Below are positions 8,351 through 15,431 of a stretch of 32,405 nucleotides of DNA, piece after piece. The number at the start of each line of letters is the position of its first letter. The first letter of the stretch is position 1. Both the position numbers and the translations under genes were made by a program. A model generated the notes under the pieces. The model was not told the origin of the DNA. It made no database searches and saw nothing but the letters and a program-made list of their open reading frames with translations. Source of the stretch: Bdellovibrionota bacterium (lineage in GTDB: Bacteria; Bdellovibrionota; Bdellovibrionia; Bdellovibrionales; JAEYZS01); NCBI GenBank assembly GCA_963169805.1, contig CAUJDY010000085.1:1-32405 (forward strand). The letters are read 5' to 3'.

Positions 8351-10450
8351 ATGGTTAAAGTTACAGGTCAATTTGGAGACCAAACTATTACGTTTGAAAC
8401 AGGACGTCTTGCAAAACAAGCCGATGGATCTGTTTTAGTAACGTGTGGAAACAACATGGTTTTAGTAACAGCAGTATCATCTCGTAAAGAATCAAACATG
8501 GGATTCTTTCCGCTAACTGTTGAGTATCAAGAAAAATTCTATGCAACAGGGAAAATTCCAGGCGGATATTTTAAAAGAGAAGGGCGTCCAACTGAGCTTG
8601 CAATCTTGAACGCTCGTTTGATGGATCGTCCAATTCGTCCTATGTTTCCTGAGGGATACAATTATGAAACTCAAGTTGTAGCAACAGTGATGAGTTCAGA
8701 TGGCTTGTTTCCTGTAGATGTTCTTTCTAGCTTGGGAGCATCAGCGGCGCTACACATTAGTGATATCCCGTTTAATGGTCCAACATGCTCCGTCAGATTA
8801 GGGCGCATTGAGGGTCAGCTTGTTGTTAACCCAACGCCAAAACAACTTGAGACATCGGATATGGATTTCGTTGTAGCAGGGACAAAGGTCGGTCTGCTTA
8901 TGGTTGAGGGCGAGAGCCAATTTGTTTCTGAAGGAGACATGCTTGAAGCTTTGAAGTTTGCTCATAAATCAATGAGCTCGATGTTTCAGGCGATTGATGA
9001 GCTTCGTGAAAAAACAGGCGCAAAAGTAAAACGTACTTTTAATGTTATGGCGATTGAAGATGGGCTCAGAAATGAAATGGAATCTTTCTTGAAACCAAAA
9101 ATTGCAGCTGCACTTAAAATAAGAACCAAGGCTGAGAGATATGAAGCCATGGATACTGCTAAAGACGCTGCAGAGGAAAAATTCTATGCCGGCTTAGAAG
9201 GTGAAGCTCTAGCTGTCAGACAAAAAGAACTTTCAAAAACATTTGAAGATCTGAAGTACAGATGTGCTCGTGATATGATTTTAGATGAAAAAATTCGCAT
9301 TGATGGGCGTGATACAAAAACTGTTCGTCCTATTGCATGTGAAGTTGCTATGTTGCCACGTGCGCATGGCTCTGGTCTCTTTACCCGTGGAGAAACACAA
9401 GTTTTAGGAACTGTGACACTTGGAACAAGCAGCGATGAGCAAATGATTGATGCTCTTCACGGAAACGTGACTAAGCGCTTTATGCTCCATTATAACTTTC
9501 CTCCATATTCTGTGGGTGAAGTGGGCCGTATGGGTGGACAAAGCAGACGTGAGATTGGTCATGGTTATTTAGCTGAAAGATCTCTTGCTGCAATTATCCC
9601 GGATGTCGAAAAATTTCCTTATGCAATTCGTATTGTGAGCGAAGTTCTTGAAAGCAATGGATCTTCCTCAATGGGGACGGTTTGTTCTGGAATGTTAGCA
9701 ATGCTTGATGCTGGTGTGCCAGTAAAAGGAAACGTTGCCGGAATTGCAATGGGTTTGATTAAGGAAGGCGACAAGGTTGCTGTTCTTACGGATATTCTAG
9801 GTGATGAAGATCACTTAGGTGATATGGATTTTAAAGTTGCTGGAACTAAAGATGGAATTACAGCTCTGCAAATGGATATTAAAATAGACTCAGTTAGTTT
9901 TGATATTATGCAGACAGCGCTTACACAAGCTAAAGACGGTCGAATACATATTCTAGGTGAGATGGAAAAAGTTATGAGAACAGCGCGTGGCGATGTTTCT
10001 GAATTTGCTCCTAGAATTGAAGTTATTCAGGTTAAGCCAGAAAAAGTAAGAGAAGTAATTGGATCTGGTGGTAAAACAATTAAAGAAATTATCGCAAAAA
10101 CTGGTGCAAAAATTGATATCGAAGATGATGGAACAATTAAAGTTGCATCAACTGATCCAGAAAAGCGAAAACTTGCAATTGAATTGATTAAAGGGATCTG
10201 TGAAGGGCCTAAGATTGGAGAGGTCTACACGGGAACAGTTAAGAAAATTGTTGATTTTGGTGCTTTCGTAGAAGTGATGCCAAATAATGAAGGACTTTTA
10301 CATATTTCAGAAATTGCTCACGATCGTATTCGTAGTGTTACGGATGTTTTAAAAGAAGGCGATAAAGTTGATGTAAAGGTTCTTGATATTGACCGTGCTG
10401 GTCGCATTAAGCTTTCAAGAAAAGTATTGCTAGAAAAACAGCAGCACTAA
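8351..10450 (+). CDS. pnp: Polyribonucleotide nucleotidyltransferase (PNPase)
   Basis: A 699-aa phosphorolytic 3'-5' exoribonuclease, the usual length. It degrades mRNA using phosphate and is part of degradosome-like complexes. The domains are: first RNase PH core (about 1-215, with GGYFKREGRPTELAILNARLMDRPIRP); an alpha-helical linker (about 230-310); second, catalytic RNase PH core (about 315-545, with RGETQVLGTVTLG, PPYSVGEVGRMGGQSRREIGHG and SNGSSSMGTVCSG); KH (about 555-615, VIGSGGKTIKEI); and S1 (about 622-695, GEVYTGTVKKIVDFGAFVEV). It follows rpsO in the operon and is 16 nt before the M16 protease gene. Confidence 0.98.
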   Translation: MVKVTGQFGDQTITFETGRLAKQADGSVLVTCGNNMVLVTAVSSRKESNMGFFPLTVEYQEKFYATGKIPGGYFKREGRPTELAILNARLMDRPIRPMFPEGYNYETQVVATVMSSDGLFPVDVLSSLGASAALHISDIPFNGPTCSVRLGRIEGQLVVNPTPKQLETSDMDFVVAGTKVGLLMVEGESQFVSEGDMLEALKFAHKSMSSMFQAIDELREKTGAKVKRTFNVMAIEDGLRNEMESFLKPKIAAALKIRTKAERYEAMDTAKDAAEEKFYAGLEGEALAVRQKELSKTFEDLKYRCARDMILDEKIRIDGRDTKTVRPIACEVAMLPRAHGSGLFTRGETQVLGTVTLGTSSDEQMIDALHGNVTKRFMLHYNFPPYSVGEVGRMGGQSRREIGHGYLAERSLAAIIPDVEKFPYAIRIVSEVLESNGSSSMGTVCSGMLAMLDAGVPVKGNVAGIAMGLIKEGDKVAVLTDILGDEDHLGDMDFKVAGTKDGITALQMDIKIDSVSFDIMQTALTQAKDGRIHILGEMEKVMRTARGDVSEFAPRIEVIQVKPEKVREVIGSGGKTIKEIIAKTGAKIDIEDDGTIKVASTDPEKRKLAIELIKGICEGPKIGEVYTGTVKKIVDFGAFVEVMPNNEGLLHISEIAHDRIRSVTDVLKEGDKVDVKVLDIDRAGRIKLSRKVLLEKQQH

Positions 10451-10466
10451 AAAGTAAGGGAATGGG

Positions 10467-11714
10467 TTGAGCACAGCTCAAGGAATCGAATTTCAAAAAA
10501 CTACGCTATCGAATGGGGTGAGGATAGTGACCGAAGCCCATCCCCATTCTCATGCCGTATCAGCCGGTATATGGATGTGTGTAGGTTCAAGAGATGAAAA
10601 GCCTCAGCATATGGGGCTTGCTCATTTTTTAGAACATCTCGTCTTTAAGGGGACTCGCAAAAGATCTGCCTACCAGCTTGCAAAAGTTATGGAGTCTAGA
10701 GGTGGTGATCTTAATGCGTTTACGTCTCGTGAATCTATTTGCTTTCATGCGCTAGCATTACCCAAAGATTTAGAATTAATGTTTGATGTTCTCTTGGATT
10801 TGTCTTTTAAAGCAACAATTCCTCAAAAAGATTATGATCTAGAAAGAAAAGTCATTCAGCAAGAGATTGCAATGTATTTTGATAGCCACGAAGAATATAT
10901 CTTTGATTACTTTTCTGAAAAATCTTATCCAAAGCATCCTATGGGATGGCCAATATTAGGAACTCATCATACGCTTGAGATTATTAAACGAAGTGATGTG
11001 ATTGATTTCTATAAAAAAATGTTTGTTGGAGAGAATGTTATTGTGGGAGTTTGTGGTCCAGTGCCTCATGAAAAAATTGTTGAGATGTTGCGACCACATT
11101 TAGAGAAGTTGAGTTCGAAGACTCCAAAGTTAAATCGGAAAAAACCAAAATACAAAAAGTTTAAAGAGCATATTGTTAGAGACACAGAACAGTCTCATAT
11201 TTTAATGGGCTTTAATGCTCCTCATATTAAGCATCCCCTCCGATTTGCTTCATATCTTGTGAATACGGCTTTAGGCGGAGGAATGACGTCTTTACTTTAT
11301 CAACAAATCCGAGAAAAAAAGGGGCTTGCCTATTCGGTTTATAGCTCGATCTCTAATGGTACAGATTCTGGGCAATCTTTGATATATGCAGGCACAGATC
11401 CTGATAAAGTTGATAAGGTAAAAGAAATCATTTACGCAAATCTTAAAAAATTAAAGCGCGAAGGATTTAATAAAAATCTTTTAGAAAGATTCAAGACACA
11501 AATTACTGGATTCATGATTATAAATGAAGATGATCTTGAGTCTCGAATGACGTCTTTATGCTTAAATGAAATGATTTTTGAAAAATACAGATCCACAGAA
11601 GATGTTATTAAATCTATTCAAAATGTAACTGTGGGTGATGTGCGAGATTATATTGATCAGTATTTAGACTTAGATTCTGTTTCAGAATTAACCTTGGGGC
11701 CAAAGATAAAATGA
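10467..11714 (+). CDS. M16-family zinc metalloprotease
   Basis: A 415-aa protein. The start is a TTG at 10467 with AAGGG (10456-10460) 6 nt upstream; the ATG at 10462 is out of frame and meets a stop at once. The inverted zinc motif HFLEH is at residues 53-57, with the downstream glutamate in KVIQQEIAMY (about 130-139) as third ligand. The C-terminal half carries the second M16 lobe, with the R/Y signature GGGMTSLLYQQIREKKGLAYSVYS. This is the processing-peptidase-like gene found next to pnp and dut in many bacteria (Bacillus ymxG/mlpA position). Its substrate is unknown. No signal peptide is seen, so it is probably cytoplasmic. Confidence 0.92.
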   Translation: MSTAQGIEFQKTTLSNGVRIVTEAHPHSHAVSAGIWMCVGSRDEKPQHMGLAHFLEHLVFKGTRKRSAYQLAKVMESRGGDLNAFTSRESICFHALALPKDLELMFDVLLDLSFKATIPQKDYDLERKVIQQEIAMYFDSHEEYIFDYFSEKSYPKHPMGWPILGTHHTLEIIKRSDVIDFYKKMFVGENVIVGVCGPVPHEKIVEMLRPHLEKLSSKTPKLNRKKPKYKKFKEHIVRDTEQSHILMGFNAPHIKHPLRFASYLVNTALGGGMTSLLYQQIREKKGLAYSVYSSISNGTDSGQSLIYAGTDPDKVDKVKEIIYANLKKLKREGFNKNLLERFKTQITGFMIINEDDLESRMTSLCLNEMIFEKYRSTEDVIKSIQNVTVGDVRDYIDQYLDLDSVSELTLGPKIK

Positions 11715-11724
11715 GGAGTTACGT

Positions 11725-12183
11725 ATGTCATCTGTACAAAAAGTAGGGTTGCAAATTCAAAAACTAGCGCATTATAGGGGAGATTTACCGAAGTATGAAA
11801 CTTCTCTTGCGAGTGGTTTTGATGTGAGAGCGCAGATAGATAAAAGCGTTGTTCTAAAGCCAGGTGAAAGAGTTCTGATTCCAACGGGATTGGCGTTTGC
11901 AATTCCTCCTGGTTACGAAATTCAAGTTCGCCCCAGAAGTGGTTTGGCTGTTAAAAAGGGGATTTCGATGGTGAATACTCCAGGAACTGTGGATGCAGAC
12001 TATCGTGGTGAAGTAAAAGTCATCATCATAAATTTAGGTCAGGAAGATGTAGAAATTCAAGATCAAGAGCGTATAGCGCAGTTGGTATTGTGTCCGGTTG
12101 TTCAGGCAGACTTTCAAGTAGTTGAGACCTTAGATGCAACGACGCGTGGAGCGGGTGGTTTTGGCTCTACAGGTGTACGCTAA
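11725..12183 (+). CDS. dut: Deoxyuridine 5'-triphosphate nucleotidohydrolase (dUTPase)
   Basis: A 152-aa trimeric dUTPase that converts dUTP to dUMP, keeping uracil out of DNA and supplying dTMP synthesis. All five motifs are present in order: I ASGFDVRA; II RPRSGLAVKKGI; III NTPGTVDADYRGEV, with the catalytic Asp and Tyr; IV RIAQLVL; and V TTRGAGGFGSTG, which closes over the active site. The ribosome-binding site GAGGAG lies just upstream, and the gap from the protease stop is 10 nt. It is the last + strand gene of the long operon. Confidence 0.97.
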   Translation: MSSVQKVGLQIQKLAHYRGDLPKYETSLASGFDVRAQIDKSVVLKPGERVLIPTGLAFAIPPGYEIQVRPRSGLAVKKGISMVNTPGTVDADYRGEVKVIIINLGQEDVEIQDQERIAQLVLCPVVQADFQVVETLDATTRGAGGFGSTGVR

Positions 12184-12284
12184 ATAGGGTTACAGGAGCC
12201 GTTTAAACAATTTAGATTTTTTGTGGAACTTATCTTGAGAGTGACTAAAATTTAATAAATTATTTGTGATAATTTGAATCTGCT
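12184..12284. terminator. Convergent intergenic region with a weak AT hairpin
   Basis: Between the stops of dut (+) and the membrane-protein gene (-), AAATTAT (12257-12263) pairs with ATAATTT (12269-12275) around TTGTG. The stem is entirely A/T and the following T-run is poor. It may be a weak bidirectional terminator. No stronger structure was seen. Confidence 0.25.
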
Positions 12285-12905
12285 TTAAAAATCGAGTTCT
12301 TTTTGGATTTGATCTACAGACTGCTCCATTTCTACATCAGTATCTAGATTTTTTCGTGCATCGACAGATTTCTTGGACATACTAATCTGTTGAGCAATCC
12401 AGACAGTGAGATAGATGGCAAATAAAGCGCCTACGATGCGGATCATTTTCTTTTTGGGAAATTGGAAGTTTTCAACGAAACCTACTGTCAGGAGCGCTGC
12501 TGTAGCCATAAATCCAATGAGTTCAATTGGAGCAATCCATACTTTGAAGAGTCGTAGAATTAAAAATGGAATATGAGATAAGAATACAATTGTGTAGAGT
12601 TTTAAAAAAGAGACTTCCGTATTAAAAATAACAAGAAATAAGAAATAAAAAAAACCAGCCCCCAAGAGAGTTGTAACGACACTTGAAACGGGGAAGAAAA
12701 AAATTCCTTTAATGAGTATAAACTCTGTGAATTGATCTGATATAAAACCAATAAGGACGCTAAAAAGTATTTGGATAATAACGAGATGGATTAGGCTCCA
12801 ACTTGGCACATTTTTGAGCGCCAATAGTGGATTTTTAAAATATAAAGCAAAGTAAAGTAGAACAGATTTAATATGACTTGGGCTTGTACTTTGCTGCGTA
12901 TCCAT
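12285..12905 (-). CDS. Yip1-domain-like inner-membrane protein
   Basis: A 206-aa protein with about five hydrophobic segments (roughly residues 37-60, 65-85, 88-112, 122-145 and 155-172). The N-terminal YFKNPLLALKNVPSW, just before the first segment, is like the start of Yip1/YIP1-family membrane proteins (F-x-x-P-x-x-x-F/L). The C-terminal 35 residues are charged and cytoplasmic-looking. The function of bacterial Yip1-like proteins is poorly known. It lies 26 nt downstream of the beta-barrel gene at 12932-13561 on the same strand and is likely cotranscribed. Confidence 0.6.
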   Translation of the reverse strand: MDTQQSTSPSHIKSVLLYFALYFKNPLLALKNVPSWSLIHLVIIQILFSVLIGFISDQFTEFILIKGIFFFPVSSVVTTLLGAGFFYFLFLVIFNTEVSFLKLYTIVFLSHIPFLILRLFKVWIAPIELIGFMATAALLTVGFVENFQFPKKKMIRIVGALFAIYLTVWIAQQISMSKKSVDARKNLDTDVEMEQSVDQIQKELDF

Positions 12906-12931
12906 GTTGATAAATACTTTGTAAGTTGTTT

Positions 12932-13561
12932 CTAAAAGTGTCCGTCGACTCGTAATCCAAAGTCAACAACGTGTTTTTCTGCATTGCTGCTAGTGAGAGC
13001 GTTTTTGAATGTAACTTCTGTTACAAAACCAACCTGTTTTGTGATTTTTGCCTCAATGCCGGCTATCAGCATTGCAAGTGGATTCGTAAACTCTGTTTGA
13101 GTTTGAGGAGCTTTAATATCCACATTACGTATCCCAAGACCAACACCAAATCTTCCGTCTACAACTCTGCTGAGTTCTGGTTTGAACATACCAACAAGGT
13201 CAAATTCCATGGCTTCCATTTCAGTATTATTCTTGGTGTTTGGGGTAAGGTACGTAAGTTGAACGGTTGAAGAGAAATTTTCAAATAGATCCATGCCAAG
13301 AGAGAGTTGGGCTCCTTGAAGAGTCATTTTATCTACAGGAATACCTGCTCCATTGATTTTTGAAGTAGAGTTCACATATCCAAACCCTATGTGAATGGGA
13401 TGGCTGCTGTAGGACGAGAGAAGAGATGATTGTTTTGAGGAGAGTTCATTGATGATAGAATCGTAGCTTTCATAAGATTCCTCTTCTGCTGCAAGGTTAA
13501 GCGAGAAGGTGATTGTTAACACTAGGACTAAAATCATATTTAGATTCTTGGATATGTTCAT
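12932..13561 (-). CDS. Small outer-membrane beta-barrel-like protein
   Basis: Start set at the ATG at 13559-13561 (209 aa) because AAAGGAG lies immediately upstream on the - strand; a 17-residue longer reading has no ribosome-binding site. Residues 1-24 form a signal peptide (MNISKNLNMILVLVLTITFSLNLAAE). The mature part alternates glycine, aromatic and polar residues in short strands (HIGFGYVNSTSK, AQLSLGMDLFENFSSTVQLTYL, GRFGVGLGIRNV, GIEAKITKQVGFVTEVTFKN) and ends in VDFGLRVDGHF with a terminal Phe. This fits an 8-stranded OmpA/OmpW-like barrel. The ligand and role are unknown. The gene downstream encodes a Yip1-like membrane protein. Confidence 0.7.
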   Translation of the reverse strand: MNISKNLNMILVLVLTITFSLNLAAEEESYESYDSIINELSSKQSSLLSSYSSHPIHIGFGYVNSTSKINGAGIPVDKMTLQGAQLSLGMDLFENFSSTVQLTYLTPNTKNNTEMEAMEFDLVGMFKPELSRVVDGRFGVGLGIRNVDIKAPQTQTEFTNPLAMLIAGIEAKITKQVGFVTEVTFKNALTSSNAEKHVVDFGLRVDGHF

Positions 13562-13692
13562 GAATACTCCTTTGAACTCTAGATCATATTGTAATTCACA
13601 AATTAGACCCACAGTAAGTCCAGACTAGTTAGCGATCTCGACATAAGGCTAGGTTGGATGCTTAAAGAGAGAGTTTCTGGTAGAGTATTTGT

Positions 13693-14157
13693 ATGGGTTT
13701 CTTGAAATCTGAAATTAAAAAATTCTACTGTGCTTTTTGTAGAACTCAAAGAAGTGTGAGGAATCAGATTCATGTGCAATTTTTTGAGGTTGCGATTTGT
13801 CTAGCAGCGAGTCTGATTTTGATGCTGCTATTTTGGCAAAATATAGATTTTAAGTTTGTTGCCATATTTGCCATTCTTATTATTTTCTCAGAGTTCTTTA
13901 TACAAATAAAACAAAGAATGACTATGACGTGTCCTCACTGTGGATTTGATCCTATTCTTTATAAAAAAAATGTTCAGGCGTGTGTAGAAAAAGTTAAAGC
14001 TCACCTCGAGGCTAGAAAAAATAATCCTAGCACTCTACTTTCAAGGCAGCCGAAACTTAACCTGCCTCCAAGGAAGCAGACTCAGAAGCTTGAAAAGAAA
14101 ATGGCCGCTGTAGTGAGTAGAGCTAATCAAGGAAAGAATCTAGACGTTCGTCTCTGA
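13693..14157 (+). CDS. Membrane hairpin protein with a split zinc ribbon
   Basis: A 154-aa protein of no family I recognise. CAFC (residues 13-16) lies before, and CPHC (about 77-80) after, two adjacent hydrophobic segments (about 31-48 and 53-70). The membrane hairpin would place both CxxC pairs on the same, probably cytoplasmic, side, where they could form one zinc ribbon. The last 65 residues are very basic, with a lysine-rich amphipathic stretch and a PKLNLPPRKQTQKLEKK patch, possibly binding nucleic acid or a partner. The start ATG has no strong ribosome-binding site. It is followed 57 nt later by a separate promoter-like element. Confidence 0.6.
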   Translation: MGFLKSEIKKFYCAFCRTQRSVRNQIHVQFFEVAICLAASLILMLLFWQNIDFKFVAIFAILIIFSEFFIQIKQRMTMTCPHCGFDPILYKKNVQACVEKVKAHLEARKNNPSTLLSRQPKLNLPPRKQTQKLEKKMAAVVSRANQGKNLDVRL

Positions 14158-14166
14158 AATATTGTC

Positions 14167-14194
14167 TCAAGTTGAGACGTAGCTAGGACGATAA
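14167..14194 (+). promoter_or_regulatory. FliA/sigma-28-like promoter for the 69-aa gene
   Basis: The -35 TCAAGTTG (14167-14174), 12-nt spacer, and -10 GACGATAA (14187-14194) resemble the enterobacterial sigma-28 consensus TAAAGTTT-N11-GCCGATAA with one extra spacer base. A transcript starting about 7 nt later would have a very short leader carrying GGGGGA before the ATG at 14215. The -35 also lies inside a perfect 15-bp palindrome, GTCTCAA-G-TTGAGAC (14164-14178). Confidence 0.5.
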
Positions 14195-14214
14195 GTGTAT
14201 GTGGGGGAATTAAT

Positions 14215-14424
14215 ATGGCAGCATCATTCAAGGATTTAAAAAGTTTGATTGAAAGTGATTTAATGCAAGGGATAGAATCACGTCAGTCTCTTGAAAACTT
14301 AGATAAAATATTTTCAGAGATTATATCTGGTGATTCGCAAGATCTTATTCCAAGCTTGCAGTTGGTAGAGGAGTTTCTGATTCAGTCTCTAGATAGTCAT
14401 AAAATGTTGAAAAAAGTTTCGTAA
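14215..14424 (+). CDS. Conserved-looking 69-aa hypothetical protein
   Basis: A small acidic helical protein (MAASFKDLKSLIESDL...LKKVS) with no signal peptide, cysteine or known motif. GGGGGA precedes the ATG, and the candidate sigma-28 promoter lies about 20 nt upstream. The next gene (SH3/beta-barrel) starts 17 nt after its stop, so the two probably form an operon. The leucine/isoleucine spacing suggests two amphipathic helices that could mediate protein-protein contact. Coding status rests on the ribosome-binding site, promoter and operon position; function is unknown. Confidence 0.6.
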   Translation: MAASFKDLKSLIESDLMQGIESRQSLENLDKIFSEIISGDSQDLIPSLQLVEEFLIQSLDSHKMLKKVS

Positions 14425-14441
14425 AAGGTGACACTCTTTTT

Positions 14442-15242
14442 ATGAAGAGAGTTCTGGTTTTACTCATCAGCTTTCCGTTAGTTATTTTTGCAGCTCAAAA
14501 TGCTGTTGTAACAACTGATGGTGCAATGGTTTATAGAAAAGCTGATTTTGATGCTCAGGTTATTGGGTACATGAGATCAGGACAGAAGGTGCGCATTTCG
14601 TCTAAGGTATTTGGTGGTGCTTTTTATAAAGTTCAATTTAAACAAGGCGTACTAGGCTATATAGCTGATACAGACGTCGAACCTGAGGGACGCTCAAGCT
14701 CACAGCCCAGAGGATCTCGTAAAGATATAAAATCAAAAAGCTTCATTGGTAAGACATATCTTGGTATTAATATAGCAAGTTTAAATTTTTCAGAGGTTTT
14801 CAATCAATCTTCTGCTAGTGATGATCTTATTTTTTTTGGAGCTAAATTTACAACACCTCTTAAATTTTTAACAGGACCCTTTGTTTTGGATTCGAACGTC
14901 CTTTATCACCAAGGATATCCAGGATACTACGATACAACGAATACTCGTGGAGAGTCGGGACGAGTTGCTATTCTAGATGCGAATGTGATGTACTCACTTT
15001 TTGAGTCTTCAGGAAGAAGTTTTTGGATGTATTTTGGAGCAGGCCCGCTAATTAGCTACTCATCTTTTGTAGTTGAAATAAATGGATCTAAAAAAGATCT
15101 GACTGAGGTTCAGTTTGGTGGATCTATAACAGCAGGAGCCGCTGTACGATTTGGCTCTTTAGCTTTTAAATTTGAACCAAAGTATTTCTTTCTAGAAACC
15201 TCCTATTTTGGTTTTCTAGCCTCCCTTCAATTCGAACTCTAA
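14442..15242 (+). CDS. Exported protein with SH3-like domain and probable beta-barrel C-terminus
   Basis: A 266-aa protein. Residues 1-18 are a signal peptide (MKRVLVLLISFPLVIFAAQ). An SH3_3-type domain follows (about 20-80: NAVVTTDGAMVYRKADFDAQVIGYMRSGQKVRISSKVFG, then YKVQFKQGVLGYIADTDV), the fold that often binds peptidoglycan. After a basic linker, residues 100-266 alternate in a beta-barrel manner (KTYLGINIASLNFS, KFLTGPFVLDSNVLYH, SFWMYFGAGPLISYSSF, QFGGSITAGAAVRFGSLAFKFEPKYFF, LASLQFEL). The protein could therefore anchor an outer-membrane barrel to the cell wall. The stop codon overlaps a palindrome. Probably cotranscribed with the 69-aa gene. Confidence 0.65.
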   Translation: MKRVLVLLISFPLVIFAAQNAVVTTDGAMVYRKADFDAQVIGYMRSGQKVRISSKVFGGAFYKVQFKQGVLGYIADTDVEPEGRSSSQPRGSRKDIKSKSFIGKTYLGINIASLNFSEVFNQSSASDDLIFFGAKFTTPLKFLTGPFVLDSNVLYHQGYPGYYDTTNTRGESGRVAILDANVMYSLFESSGRSFWMYFGAGPLISYSSFVVEINGSKKDLTEVQFGGSITAGAAVRFGSLAFKFEPKYFFLETSYFGFLASLQFEL

Positions 15243-15255
15243 GTGCGCCGCACTT
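15241..15255. repeat. Perfect palindrome at the stop of the SH3/barrel gene
   Basis: AAGTGCG (15241-15247) and CGCACTT (15249-15255) are perfect complements around one C. No T-run follows, so it is not a typical intrinsic terminator. The rest of the 189-nt gap 15243-15431 holds only a small GGAC-GATG-GTCC hairpin (15259-15270), an A-rich stretch and the promoter-like element at 15361-15388. No gene is seen there. Confidence 0.4.
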
Positions 15256-15360
15256 ACCGGACGATGGTCCAATAGTTGTAAGAATGTTGTTAGCAGCCAT
15301 ATTTAAAAAAACTAAAATCAAAAATAAAGCAAGTATTTGAAAGGCTTAGTGCTTTTTTTC

Positions 15361-15388
15361 TCAAGTTGAGATGCTTTTGCTCCGAAAC
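15361..15388 (+). promoter_or_regulatory. FliA/sigma-28-like promoter for the large lipoprotein
   Basis: TCAAGTTG (15361-15368), 12-nt spacer, and TCCGAAAC (15381-15388) repeat the layout of the element at 14167. The 13-bp sequence TCTCAAGTTGAGA (15359-15371) is identical in the two sites. The -10 is less perfect (CCGA-A). The ATG at 15432 is about 43 nt downstream, with AGGGGA as its ribosome-binding site. Confidence 0.45.
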
Positions 15389-15431
15389 ATAATTGATGAC
15401 GTCTGGAATAATGGCGTAATAGGGGATTGCT

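Noticed and set aside
12971-13270. 99-aa + strand frame with several cysteines.
   Set aside because: Antisense shadow of the beta-barrel gene, which has a signal peptide and a good ribosome-binding site.
15241-15270. AAGTG followed 21 nt later by CGATGG, resembling the sigma-28-like pattern.
   Set aside because: The spacing is off by one, the -10 match is poor, and no gene starts nearby.
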